64,000 nucleotides of DNA from Lachnospiraceae bacterium UBA7196 (GCA_002490835.1 DKUU01000006.1:1-64000); one strand, 5' to 3'. Positions 42,774 through 51,837 are shown, counted from the stretch's first letter. Translations and numbers: made by a program. Notes: generated by a model not told the origin, from the letters alone.

Positions 42774-44516
42774 CTAACGTCCCCCTTCCGCAGAGAGTGC
42801 CCCAAACTTACAAAGCTGCCCGCAGACCCCGCAGCCCACGCAGAGCGTGTTGTCGATCTTCACTTTGCCGTTCTCCATGCTGATAGCGGGGCAGCCGATG
42901 TTCATGCAGGCCTTACAGCCTTTGCACTTCTCCGGATCGGCACAGATCGGTCCCGGATGCTTGACATATTTAAGCAGCGCGCAGGGACGGCGGGAAATGA
43001 TGACCGACGGCTCCATTGCCGCAAGCTCCTCCTTGATCGCCGTCTGGCAGGCCTCCATATCGTAGGGATCGACCACCCGCACCCGCTTGATGCCGACGGC
43101 ATGACACAGGCTCTCCAGATCGATCTTCGTACAGGGATCGCCTTTGAGATTATATCCCGTAGTCGGATTCTGCTGGTGGCCAGTCATACCCGTAATGGAA
43201 TTATCCAGAATGATCACGGTGGAATTGGATTCATTGTAGGCAATGTTGATCAGGCCCGTCACACCGGAATGGATGAAGGTGGAATCGCCGATCACCGCCA
43301 CCGTTCTGCCTGCGGCCTCCTCATCCTGCGCCTTCACAAAACCGTGCAGCCCTGAGACGGACGCGCCCATGCAGACCGTGGTGTCGATCGCGTTTAAAGG
43401 CGCCACAGCCCCCAATGTATAACACCCAATATCTCCAAGTACGGTCAGGTTCAATTTTTTCAAGACATAGAAAAGGCTTCTGTGCGGACAGCCCGCGCAC
43501 ATCACGGGCGGCCTTGCCGGAATCTCCTCCGAAAGGGTCTCTCCCGCCTTCACCGCCTGACCAAGCTTCTCCTTTACGATATTCTGGGAAAGTTCCCCGA
43601 TCCCGGAGAAAAGCTCCTTGCCTGACACGGCAAGTCCCAGATTTCTGCAATGCGCCTCGATAAAGCCGTCCAGCTCCTCCACCACGATCAGCTTTTCCAC
43701 CGTCGCGGCAAAGTCCTTTATCTTTTTCTCCGGCATCGGCCAGATCATACCCAGCTTCAAAACAGGGTAGGTATCGCCGAGCGCCTCCTTCACATACTGA
43801 TAGCAGGTAGAGGAAGTGATGATGCCGTAAGTCTTCTTCTCTCCCGGCTCGATGCGGTTGATTTCCGTCGTCTCCGCCCATTCCGTGAGGGCCTTCGTGC
43901 GCTCCTCCACCAGCGGATGTTTCTTCTTTGCATAAGCCGGCATCATAATATATTTCGCAGGATTCTTCTCGTACTTCTTCTGCGCAGGCACCTGACGCTC
44001 CCCCGTCTCCACAACGCTCTGGGAATGACTGACGCGGGTACACATCTTAAGAAGCACCGCCGTGTCAAACTTCTCTGAAAGCTCATAGGCCAGTTTCGCA
44101 AAAGCAAGCCCTTCCGCCGAATCAGAAGGCTCCAGCATGGGAATCTTAGAGGACTTCGCATAATGGCGGGAATCCTGCTCGTTCTGGGAACTGTGCATTC
44201 CGGCATCATCCGCCACACCGATAATCAGTCCTGCGTTTACTCCCGTATAAGAAATCGTAAACAGCGGGTCCGCCGCCACATTTAAGCCCACATGCTTCAT
44301 CGCGCAGAAACTCCGTTTTCCCGCCAAAGACGCGCCAAACGCCGCTTCCAGCGCCACCTTCTCATTGGGAGCCCACTCCGCGTATACCTCCTCATATTTT
44401 GCCACGCACTCCGTGATCTCCGTACTCGGCGTCCCCGGATAGCTGGACACAAAACTGCATCCCGCCTCATACAAACCTCTGGCAACCGCCTCGTTCCCTA
44501 ACATTAATGTCTTCAT
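42774..44516 (-). CDS. iorA: Indolepyruvate ferredoxin oxidoreductase alpha subunit
   Basis: A 580-residue IorA with N-terminal pyrimidine-binding domain (LMLGNEAVARGLYEAG), TPP domain (APPLNAIDTTVCMGASVSGLHG type region after MCAGCPHRSLFYVL) and C-terminal ferredoxin domain with two 4Fe-4S sites, CKGCKACMNIGCP and CVGCGVCGQLCK, all intact. The ATG at 44516 matches the family start. An ATG at 44540 overlapping the symporter stop is possible, but its Shine-Dalgarno is too close. It follows the symporter directly. Confidence 0.95.
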   Translation of the reverse strand: MKTLMLGNEAVARGLYEAGCSFVSSYPGTPSTEITECVAKYEEVYAEWAPNEKVALEAAFGASLAGKRSFCAMKHVGLNVAADPLFTISYTGVNAGLIIGVADDAGMHSSQNEQDSRHYAKSSKIPMLEPSDSAEGLAFAKLAYELSEKFDTAVLLKMCTRVSHSQSVVETGERQVPAQKKYEKNPAKYIMMPAYAKKKHPLVEERTKALTEWAETTEINRIEPGEKKTYGIITSSTCYQYVKEALGDTYPVLKLGMIWPMPEKKIKDFAATVEKLIVVEELDGFIEAHCRNLGLAVSGKELFSGIGELSQNIVKEKLGQAVKAGETLSEEIPARPPVMCAGCPHRSLFYVLKKLNLTVLGDIGCYTLGAVAPLNAIDTTVCMGASVSGLHGFVKAQDEEAAGRTVAVIGDSTFIHSGVTGLINIAYNESNSTVIILDNSITGMTGHQQNPTTGYNLKGDPCTKIDLESLCHAVGIKRVRVVDPYDMEACQTAIKEELAAMEPSVIISRRPCALLKYVKHPGPICADPEKCKGCKACMNIGCPAISMENGKVKIDNTLCVGCGVCGQLCKFGALSAEGGR

Positions 44517-44536
44517 ACAGTAAATTTGTTCCTTTC

Positions 44537-46081
44537 TCATTCTCCTATAGATTCTTTCACGGAAACCGTCACCGTCTTATCATAACAGGAGAAGATCTCC
44601 GTAAGCTTCTTCTCCGCAGGCGCCTTCGTGATCACGCTCACCACAGGCACGATCACCAGCCCAGCCAGCATACAGAACGCGCCGGCATTGATGGGGGACT
44701 GCAAGAGCGCGGGGAAGTTTTGGCGGAAAAAGATATTCGCAAGCATGACGATGGTGGAGAACAAAAAGCTCGTCCAGCAGGCCGCCTTCGTCGTCCGCTT
44801 CCAGTACAGACCGTAGAGGAAGGGCGCAAGAAAGGCCCCCGCCAGCGCACCCCAGCTCACACCCATGAGCTGCGCGATAAAGGTGACGTTGGAGCGGTAT
44901 TGAATCAGGGCAAGCACCACGGAGATCGCGATAAACACCACCAGCAGCGCACGCATCCATCTCACCTGCTTTTTCTCATCCATCTCTTTAATAATAGTAC
45001 CTTTAATAAAGTCCAGCGTCAAGGTAGAACTGGATGCCAATACAAGGGAAGACAGGGTGGACATGGAAGCGGAAAGCACCAAAATGACCACCACCGCGAT
45101 CAGAATCGTCGGAAGTCCGCTCAGCATGGTAGGCACCACTGAATCAAAGCCGTTTGCCGCAATATCGATCTTATCACCAAACAGTCTGCCGAAACCGCCG
45201 AGGAAATAGCAGCCGCCCGCAACGATGGTGGCAAAGATGGTGGAGATGATCATACCCTTGTTGATCGCGCTCTCGCTCTTGATCGCATAGAATTTCTGTA
45301 CCATCTGCGGCAGTCCCCATGTTCCGAGACTGGTGAGGATTACCACGCCGAGAAGTCCCACAGGATCCGGTCCGAAGAAGGAATTAAACACGCCGGGCGC
45401 GGAGGAGACGGTCTCGTCACTCACCGCCGACAGCTTGTCAAGCGCCGCCAGAAAGCCGCCCTGACTGTTGAGGACAGCGATCACCACCGCAGAAATGCCA
45501 AAGATCATAATGATACCCTGAATAAAGTCGTTGATTGCCGTTGCCATATAGCCGCCCGCAATCACGTAAATGCCGGTAAGTACCGCCATCACGATCACGC
45601 ACACGCTGTAATCGATGTCGAAGGCCATCCCAAAAAGACGGCTCAAACCGTTATATAGACTTGCCGTGTAAGGAATCAAAAAGATAAAGATGATCGCCGA
45701 AGCTGCAAGCTTTAAGGGTTCGCTCTCAAAGCGCTTCCCGAAAAACTCAGGCATGGTCGCGCTGTCCAAGTGCTGCGTCATAACGCGGGTACGCCGTCCC
45801 AGCACCGCCCACGCAAGGAGCGAACCGAGAAAGGCGTTTCCAAGGCCCGCCCAAGTGGCCGCAATGCCGTACTTCCAACCGAACTGTCCCGCATAGCCCA
45901 CAAAGACCACCGCCGAAAAATAGCTGGTGCCATAGGCGAAGGCGGTAAGCCACGGCCCCACGCTCCTGCCGCCTAAGACGAAGCCGTTCACATCCGTCGC
46001 ATGTTTGCGGCAGTAAAGCCCGATACCGATCATCACCCCAAAAAAGATGATGAGCATAAATAATTTGATAAAAAGATCCAT
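44537..46081 (-). CDS. Sodium:solute symporter (SSS family)
   Basis: A 514-residue SSS transporter with about 13 membrane helices. The N-terminus has GLYCRKHATDVNGFVLGGRSVGPWLTAFAYGTSYFSAVVFVGYAG, and VAGGCYFLGGFGRLFGD with ALVASSTLTLDF-type segments follow, as in PutP/PanF relatives. The substrate is unknown; its place between an acyl-CoA ligase and iorA suggests an aryl or branched carboxylic acid. Its stop overlaps a possible iorA start. Confidence 0.88.
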   Translation of the reverse strand: MDLFIKLFMLIIFFGVMIGIGLYCRKHATDVNGFVLGGRSVGPWLTAFAYGTSYFSAVVFVGYAGQFGWKYGIAATWAGLGNAFLGSLLAWAVLGRRTRVMTQHLDSATMPEFFGKRFESEPLKLAASAIIFIFLIPYTASLYNGLSRLFGMAFDIDYSVCVIVMAVLTGIYVIAGGYMATAINDFIQGIIMIFGISAVVIAVLNSQGGFLAALDKLSAVSDETVSSAPGVFNSFFGPDPVGLLGVVILTSLGTWGLPQMVQKFYAIKSESAINKGMIISTIFATIVAGGCYFLGGFGRLFGDKIDIAANGFDSVVPTMLSGLPTILIAVVVILVLSASMSTLSSLVLASSSTLTLDFIKGTIIKEMDEKKQVRWMRALLVVFIAISVVLALIQYRSNVTFIAQLMGVSWGALAGAFLAPFLYGLYWKRTTKAACWTSFLFSTIVMLANIFFRQNFPALLQSPINAGAFCMLAGLVIVPVVSVITKAPAEKKLTEIFSCYDKTVTVSVKESIGE

Positions 46082-46106
46082 GATTCTTTTCTCCTCCTCT
46101 TACTGC

Positions 46107-47744
46107 TTAATTGTTGATCTGCGCCTCCACCAGACTGCCGTGGCAGTACCGCTCTCTGAGTACCGGCTTTTCGATCTTGCCGGTCGGATTTCTCGGCACT
46201 TTATCAAAGATGAGCTTTCTGGGGCGCTTATAGCGGGGCAGTTCCTTACAGAAGTCATCGATCTCTTCCTCTGTGGCCGAAACGCCCTCCTTCAGTTCAA
46301 TGACAGCCGCCGCGATCTCGCCAAGCCTTGCATCCGGCAGGCCGATCACCGCCACATCCTTGATCTTATCATTTCTGCGCAGGAAATCCTCGATCTGCAC
46401 GGGGTAAAGGTTCTCGCCTCCGGAGATGATGACGTCCTTCTTTCTATCCACCAGATAGATGAAGCCGTCCTCATCCATCCGCGCCATATCGCCCGTATAG
46501 AGCCATCTGTCCTTCAAGACCTCGTCCGTGGCCTCCGGATTCTTGTAATAACAGAGCATCACACCCGGCCCGTGTACGATGAGTTCTCCCACTTCGCCCT
46601 GCGCGACTTCCTGTCCCTGTTCGTTTACGATCTTTGCCTCCCAGTGATAACCCGGCTTGCCGATCGCTCCCACCTTATGTATGTTCTCCACGCCCAGATG
46701 CACGCAGCCGGGACCGATGGATTCGCTCAGGCCGTAGTTCGTGTCATACTGATGATGCGGAAAATGCTTTTTCCAGCGCTGGATCAGGCTCGGCGGAACG
46801 GGCTGTGCGCCGATGTGCATCAGCCGCCACTGTTCCAGCAGATAATGGGACATATCCACCTTGCCGGAATCGATCGCGTCCAGAACATCCTGCGCCCACG
46901 GCACCAGCAGCCAGACGATCGTGCATTTTTCCTCCGTCACCGCCCGCAGGATCCACTCCGGCTTCACGCCGCGCAGAAGCACCGCCTTGCTCGCCGAGAG
47001 CAGGGAACCGAACCAGTGCATCTTCGCCCCCGTGTGATAAAGCGGCGGGATACAGAGAAATACGTCGTCCCTTGTCTGTCCGTGGTGATTCTGCTCCGTC
47101 TCGCAGGAAGACCGCAGGGACAGGTGATTATGCAGAATCGCCTTCGGAAAACCGGTCGTACCGGAAGAAAAGTAGATCGCCGCGTAGTCTTCCTCGCAAA
47201 GCGCCACCGGCGGCGCGCTGGAAGAGCAAAAGCCCATCAGCTTTAAGCAGTCCTCGGTATAATCCGGCCCGCCAGACCCCGGAAAGAACATCATCCCCAC
47301 GCCCGGCAGATCGTCCGCGATGCTGTCCATGCGCTCGATAAACTCCGGCCCGAAGACTAAGATCTCCACGTCCGCCAGCTCCAGACAATACTTAATCTCA
47401 TCCGCCGAATAGCGGAAATTCAGGGGTACGGCCACGCCGCCCGCCTTTAAGATACCAAAATAAATGGGCAGCCACTCCAGACAGTTCATCATCAGGATGC
47501 CCACCTTCGTCTCCCGCTCCATCCCGCGGGACAACAGCAGATTCGCAAAACGGTTCGCCCGCCTGTCAAAATCCGTCCAGCTCAGTTCCCTGCGGTAGGG
47601 CGCGCCGTCGCCCGCGCTCTCGATCAGGCTCGCCTCCCGCCACGTCACCGCGCTGTCCCGCTCCTGCGAGGGATTCAGCTCCACAAGGGCCGTTTCCGAA
47701 CCGTAGAGTCTGGCGTTGCGCTCCAAAAACTCCGTGATTACCAT
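46107..47744 (-). CDS. Acyl-CoA synthetase (AMP-forming)
   Basis: A 545-residue ANL-superfamily ligase. The P-loop is YFSSGTTGFPKAIL, with GLSESIGPG, YTGDMARMDEDGFIYLVDRKKDVIISGGENLYP and the C-terminal catalytic Lys in PRNPTGKIEKPVLR. It resembles medium-chain or aryl-acid CoA ligases. The second ligase of the operon besides PaaK, it implies two acid substrates or a two-stage route. AAGGAGG precedes the ATG at 47744 at slightly long spacing. It lies between the thioesterase and the symporter. Confidence 0.9.
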   Translation of the reverse strand: MVITEFLERNARLYGSETALVELNPSQERDSAVTWREASLIESAGDGAPYRRELSWTDFDRRANRFANLLLSRGMERETKVGILMMNCLEWLPIYFGILKAGGVAVPLNFRYSADEIKYCLELADVEILVFGPEFIERMDSIADDLPGVGMMFFPGSGGPDYTEDCLKLMGFCSSSAPPVALCEEDYAAIYFSSGTTGFPKAILHNHLSLRSSCETEQNHHGQTRDDVFLCIPPLYHTGAKMHWFGSLLSASKAVLLRGVKPEWILRAVTEEKCTIVWLLVPWAQDVLDAIDSGKVDMSHYLLEQWRLMHIGAQPVPPSLIQRWKKHFPHHQYDTNYGLSESIGPGCVHLGVENIHKVGAIGKPGYHWEAKIVNEQGQEVAQGEVGELIVHGPGVMLCYYKNPEATDEVLKDRWLYTGDMARMDEDGFIYLVDRKKDVIISGGENLYPVQIEDFLRRNDKIKDVAVIGLPDARLGEIAAAVIELKEGVSATEEEIDDFCKELPRYKRPRKLIFDKVPRNPTGKIEKPVLRERYCHGSLVEAQINN

Positions 47745-47857
47745 TCCCAACTTTCCTCCTTCATTTTGCATCTTATAATATCATGCGTTATCTTTCTGTT
47801 TATCCCTGCGTCAGTCCATCTCGTTTTCTAATCGATCCTGCCGCCAACTCACTGCCT

Positions 47858-48256
47858 TTATTGCAGCACATAAGCGTTCACCGTGGCATGTGCCACATAC
47901 GTATCCAGCTCGTCCCTGATATCCACCGTCAACAGCGCGGTGGTACGGCCGCTGCGCAGACAGGAAGCCTCCGCGGTCAGGCGTTCTCCTTTGGCAGGCG
48001 CCAGAAAGGTGATAGACGCATTCTGGCTCACCGTCGCTTTTTCTGAATACCCGTTTGCCGCTACCGCGCAGGTAAAATCAGCCAGCGTAAAAATAGCGCC
48101 TCCCATGGGCACATTGTTTGCGTTCATGTGACGCGGCGCAAGCGTCAAAGAACAGACTGCCTTTCCCGGTTCGGCGGATTCAATCACGATTCCCACCGTA
48201 TCCGAAGCGAAACGATCATTCCTAAACCGTTCCCGAATCTCTTCCAGTTTTGACAT
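47858..48256 (-). CDS. PaaI-type hotdog thioesterase
   Basis: A 132-residue hotdog-fold thioesterase. HMNANNVPMGGAIFTLADFTCAVAAN is the family's active-site helix and strand; a later YLRSGRTTALLTVDI-type segment completes it. It probably hydrolyses aryl- or hydroxyaryl-CoA, recycling CoA. AAAGGAG precedes the ATG at 48256; the longer frame would cross the promoter. It is the first gene of the aromatic-acid operon. Confidence 0.88.
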   Translation of the reverse strand: MSKLEEIRERFRNDRFASDTVGIVIESAEPGKAVCSLTLAPRHMNANNVPMGGAIFTLADFTCAVAANGYSEKATVSQNASITFLAPAKGERLTAEASCLRSGRTTALLTVDIRDELDTYVAHATVNAYVLQ

Positions 48257-48293
48257 ATCCGATCTCCTTTCTACTGCAAAAACTACATTCACC

Positions 48294-48322
48294 ACTTTAG
48301 CACTTTTAATCGCTAAAGTCAA
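48294..48322 (-). promoter_or_regulatory. Promoter and dyad operator of the aromatic-acid operon
   Basis: On the reverse strand TTGACT (48322-48317) and TAAAGT (48299-48294) are 17 bases apart. CTTTAGC (48295-48301) and GCTAAAG (48312-48318) form a perfect inverted repeat with a 10-base centre that runs from the -35 to the -10, where a TetR or MarR-type repressor would block polymerase. No such regulator is adjacent. Confidence 0.75.
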
Positions 48323-48403
48323 GGCGCTTATCCTTTCCTCTGCGCCGCAATCAAAGCGACGTCTGCAGATCATCATGTTTCATCAGACGACAGGGCATCC
48401 GTT

Positions 48404-49561
48404 TTACGAATGCCCCGTCAGTTTCCCCGTCACGAATTTATGAAATCGCTGTAGCAGCAGCGCCGCCGGCACCGACGGCACAAAGACCACTACCGTCATC
48501 AGCGCCACATTGCGGATATAATACAGGCTGTGCGTCGAATCCGCGAAATTATAGCCGAACAGCTCCACAAATAATCCGTGGATCAGATAGAACTCCAGCG
48601 TGATACTGCCCATGAACTGCAAAAAACGATTGCCGAACCGTATCTTCATGCCCAGTAAGAATACAAAGAACACAAAGCTGCAGGATGCCAGAATCTCCGA
48701 AGTCAGGCTGGCCCAGCGCCTAAGGACTTTGTGCGGCGCATTGAAATTTTCCCCATAATAGGAAAAGAAATTCGTGGCAAATACAGCGTAACGGCGCAGT
48801 ACAAACATCCCCACAAACAATAGCAGCATCCAGAGGATATAATGCTTTTTAATCTTTGGCAAAAGTCTCTGCTCATACTTGGCAAAGAAAATACCGATGA
48901 GAAAGAAATGGATGGAATTATACCACCACTCTCCCCGCATCCACCAGTCGTTATGATCGACAATGGTGCCGATCCACACATAGAGAAACACCCATGCGCA
49001 CAGCACTGTCAGGGCCGTCCCCTCCTTTTTACAGAAGCGGAACGCCAGATAAAAGCCCAGATATAAAAAGGGCAGCGCGATCACAAACCATGAATTGGGA
49101 TTACAGAGCTTTAAACCCGTCACATACCAGAGAATGTCAAACCCGTCCATCTTCTCTTTCAGCAGAAATCTTACGAGCAAAAAGAGTAATCCCGTGGAGT
49201 AAAAGGAAAGGACCAGCGGCAGCACCCTTCTGCCAAAATATCCCTTCAGATAGTCCGGCTTTGTGCGGTAGCTCTTGTAAAGTCCGTAGCCGGAGCAAAA
49301 AAGAAAAATCCCTACGAAATAATAACCGAAGGGAACAAAGAGATCGAGTCCGTGCACGATATACTGAGGCGGGTGCCACGGGGCGCAGGTCTTTTGCCCG
49401 GTATGATGCAGCATGATACAAAGCGCCGAAAACCCTTGGATCACCTTCATCTGCGAAATCGAAAAGGCGCCTTCATTCCATTTCTCTTTTCCGTACACCT
49501 TGCAGCCCCAAAACAAAATTACAACCAGTATCGGGTAAATCAGGTAGATTAGTTTATCCAT
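48404..49561 (-). CDS. Acyltransferase 3 family membrane protein
   Basis: A 385-residue polytopic protein with about ten membrane helices. The pattern QGFSALCIMLHHTGQ, then a loop with FFLFCSGYGLYKSY-like FLFCSGYGLYKSYRTKPDYLKGYFGRRVLPL, and NPNSWFVIALPFLYLGFYLAF fit the acyltransferase-3 family, which O-acylates sugars or lipids at the cell surface. Acceptor unknown. A hairpin (GGGGCAT/ATGCCC, around 48390-48420) covers its stop codon. It is probably monocistronic. Confidence 0.8.
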   Translation of the reverse strand: MDKLIYLIYPILVVILFWGCKVYGKEKWNEGAFSISQMKVIQGFSALCIMLHHTGQKTCAPWHPPQYIVHGLDLFVPFGYYFVGIFLFCSGYGLYKSYRTKPDYLKGYFGRRVLPLVLSFYSTGLLFLLVRFLLKEKMDGFDILWYVTGLKLCNPNSWFVIALPFLYLGFYLAFRFCKKEGTALTVLCAWVFLYVWIGTIVDHNDWWMRGEWWYNSIHFFLIGIFFAKYEQRLLPKIKKHYILWMLLLFVGMFVLRRYAVFATNFFSYYGENFNAPHKVLRRWASLTSEILASCSFVFFVFLLGMKIRFGNRFLQFMGSITLEFYLIHGLFVELFGYNFADSTHSLYYIRNVALMTVVVFVPSVPAALLLQRFHKFVTGKLTGHS

Positions 49562-49635
49562 TTTCTTTTCCTCTATCGGTTTCTTATCTGTTTTCTATCG
49601 GTTTATTGTTATTTTTATCATCTGTTGTCAAATCT

Positions 49636-50832
49636 TTATCGGTTCACCATCAATTTCATCATCGCCTGATTTAAGCCGTCCACGGTCAGTTTATACATGG
49701 GAAACAAGTTCTTGATCGCCGTCTCCGCTTCCCGCCAAGGCGCGTGTCCGGGCGCCATCTTGGGATTGAGCCACACGATCTTCTTATAATGCTGTTTCAT
49801 GAGCAGCAGCCAGTCCATGCCTGACAGCCCGCCGTTAGGTCCCCTGTAATTGCCTGTCGTGGAATATAACTCCTCCGGCGCCATGGCCGCATCGCCCACG
49901 ATAATTACTTTATAATCGCTGTCCAGATTGCGGAACATCCACTCCGTCTCGATCCACTCGCCGTTTTCGCACTCCGGCGTTTTGTAGAGGTTGGAATAGA
50001 TGCAGTTATGGAAAAAGTAGGTCTTAACGTCTTTATAGTGATTGGACTTGTGTACCGACTGGAACAGTTCGCTAAGGAGCGTGGTATAAGGGATCATGGT
50101 GCCGCCCGAATCCATCAAAAGCAGGAGCTTTACCGAATTTTTGCGCGGCTTCTCCATCACGATCTGCAGGCAGCCGCCATTGTTGCAGGTGGCGTCCACC
50201 GTACCGTTAATGTCAAGCTCCGTCTCCGGAATATCCAGCTTCGTGGAAAACTGCCTGAGTTTCCTGAGTGCCATCTGGAACTGCCTGTTGTCCAGCACCT
50301 TATCATTGCGAAAATCACGGTATTTTCTGGCGCCCACCACCTGAAAGGCGGACTGGTAACCCGTGGTGCCGCCCACGCGGATGCCGCCCATATTGCCGCC
50401 CATATTGCCAAACGACGTCTTGCCCATGGTGCCGATCCAGTAGCTGCCGCCATTATGCTCTTCATTCTGATCCCGCAGCCTGTCCTTGAATTTATTCTCA
50501 ATATCGTCTTTATCGAGGGTGATGACCTCCTGATTCATCTCATGGCGCATCTCCTCGAAGACGTCCTGCATCTCCGGCTTATCCAGCCAGCGCAGCAGGT
50601 TCTTTCCCACCTCATTCTCGGACATGATGCCCTTAAACACCTCATCGAAGGCCATATCGAACTTATCAAACTCGGTCTCCGACTTGACAAGGATCATCCG
50701 CGCCAGATAGTAAAACTCCGTCAGACTGCTGTGGCAAAGCCCCTGATCGAGCGCGTCCTGCAGGGTCAGCCACTCGCTTAGGGAAACTTCGAGTCCCTTA
50801 TCTTTTAAAGTATAGAAGAATTTACTGAACAT
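49636..50832 (-). CDS. VWA-domain (CoxE-like) protein
   Basis: A 398-residue protein of the CoxE/VWA group. The MIDAS-like motif reads LLLMDSGGTMIPY, the D-x-G-G-[ST] form of this subfamily rather than DxSxS; VIIVGDAAMAPEELYS and VWLNPKMAPGH follow. Such proteins pair with MoxR ATPases in metal-insertion or chaperone complexes, and the MoxR gene lies directly upstream (32 bases). The target is not in the window. GAGGG precedes the ATG. Confidence 0.88.
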   Translation of the reverse strand: MFSKFFYTLKDKGLEVSLSEWLTLQDALDQGLCHSSLTEFYYLARMILVKSETEFDKFDMAFDEVFKGIMSENEVGKNLLRWLDKPEMQDVFEEMRHEMNQEVITLDKDDIENKFKDRLRDQNEEHNGGSYWIGTMGKTSFGNMGGNMGGIRVGGTTGYQSAFQVVGARKYRDFRNDKVLDNRQFQMALRKLRQFSTKLDIPETELDINGTVDATCNNGGCLQIVMEKPRKNSVKLLLLMDSGGTMIPYTTLLSELFQSVHKSNHYKDVKTYFFHNCIYSNLYKTPECENGEWIETEWMFRNLDSDYKVIIVGDAAMAPEELYSTTGNYRGPNGGLSGMDWLLLMKQHYKKIVWLNPKMAPGHAPWREAETAIKNLFPMYKLTVDGLNQAMMKLMVNR

Positions 50833-50864
50833 AAACCGCCCTCGTGTAATAACGCGTGTTATGG

Positions 50865-51680
50865 TTAATCAACCTTATTTCTAACCGTCTCCAGATCCTC
50901 GTCCTTTTTTACCACCACCCCGATAAAAGGAAGCTCCTGTCGCAGCCTGTCCGTAGGAATGCCGCCGATCTGCAAAGCATTGATCCAGTCGATCAGCTCC
51001 GAGGTGCTCGGTTTCTTGCGGATGTCCTTCATCGAACGGATCCAGTAAAACACTTCCATCGCATCCTTTAACAGCTTATCCTCCACGTTTGGATAGTGCG
51101 TGCGCACGATCTCCTCCATCAACGCCTGATCGGGAAAATCGATATAGTGGAAGATACATCTGCGCAGGAATGCGTCCGGCAGCTCCTTCTCCGCATTGGA
51201 TGTGATGATCACAATAGGCCTGTGCTTTGCTTTCACGGTCCGCTTTGTCTCATGGATATAAAATTCCATCTGGTCAAGCTCCCAGAGCAAGTCGTTCGGA
51301 AACTCCAGATCCGCCTTGTCGATCTCATCGATCAAAAGGATCACCTGCTCGTCTGACTCAAAAGCCTCTCCCAGCTTTCCCAGCTTGATATAATGGGCGA
51401 TATCGTCCACACCCTCCTCGCCGAATTGTCCGTCATAAAGGCGTTGGATCGTATCGTACATGTACAGTCCGTCCTGCGCCTTCGTGGTGGACTTGATATT
51501 CCAGATGATCAGCTTCTTTCCCAATGATTCCGCCACCGCCTGCGCAAGCATCGTCTTGCCCGTGCCCGGCTCTCCCTTTACCAAAAGAGGTTTCTGCAGG
51601 GCGATCGCCACGTTTACGCCCGCCAAAAGCTGCTCGGATGCCACATATGCGGCTGTGCTTTCAAATTTCGTATCTGCCAT
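50865..51680 (-). CDS. MoxR-family AAA+ ATPase
   Basis: A 271-residue MoxR ATPase. Walker A is GEPGTGKTMLAQ, Walker B VILLIDEIDKAD, sensor-1 VIITSNAEKELPDAFLRRC. With the VWA protein downstream it forms a predicted chaperone pair. The ATG at 51680 with AAAGGA upstream is preferred over one 18 bases further out. A possible small inverted-repeat element lies immediately upstream. Confidence 0.92.
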   Translation of the reverse strand: MADTKFESTAAYVASEQLLAGVNVAIALQKPLLVKGEPGTGKTMLAQAVAESLGKKLIIWNIKSTTKAQDGLYMYDTIQRLYDGQFGEEGVDDIAHYIKLGKLGEAFESDEQVILLIDEIDKADLEFPNDLLWELDQMEFYIHETKRTVKAKHRPIVIITSNAEKELPDAFLRRCIFHYIDFPDQALMEEIVRTHYPNVEDKLLKDAMEVFYWIRSMKDIRKKPSTSELIDWINALQIGGIPTDRLRQELPFIGVVVKKDEDLETVRNKVD

Positions 51681-51698
51681 ATTGGTTTCCTTTCTCAC

Positions 51699-51806
51699 AG
51701 ATTTCAGTTAGGTAATAGCAAAACTCTTCTCAGAACTACATTGATTGTGCTATTTGTGCAATTTCAATAGCAATAATTGAGTTTCGCAATTGCCTAAGAT
51801 TTCAAT
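51699..51806. mobile_element. MITE-like element between MoxR and metF
   Basis: Two inverted arms, TAGGTAATAGCAAAACTC (51709-51726) and the complement of TAGGCAATTGCGAAACTC (51779-51796), match at 15 of 18 bases and enclose 52 bases. They are flanked by the direct repeats AGATTTCAGT (51699-51708) and AGATTTCAAT (51797-51806), 9 of 10 identical, as a target duplication would be. About 88 bases, no ORF. It lies in the divergent promoter region. A plain regulatory dyad is the alternative. Confidence 0.4.
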
Positions 51807-51808
51807 GA

Positions 51809-51837
51809 TTGCATACATTATAGATTTATGTTACGAT
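51809..51837 (+). promoter_or_regulatory. metF promoter
   Basis: TTGCAT (51809-51814) and TACGAT (51832-51837) are 17 bases apart, about 50 bases before the metF ATG. No S-box or other riboswitch was recognised in the short leader. Confidence 0.55.

Noticed and set aside
49636..50832. Degenerate MIDAS in the VWA protein
   Set aside because: D-x-G-G-[ST] is the normal form in this CoxE-like subfamily, so it is not a lost site.
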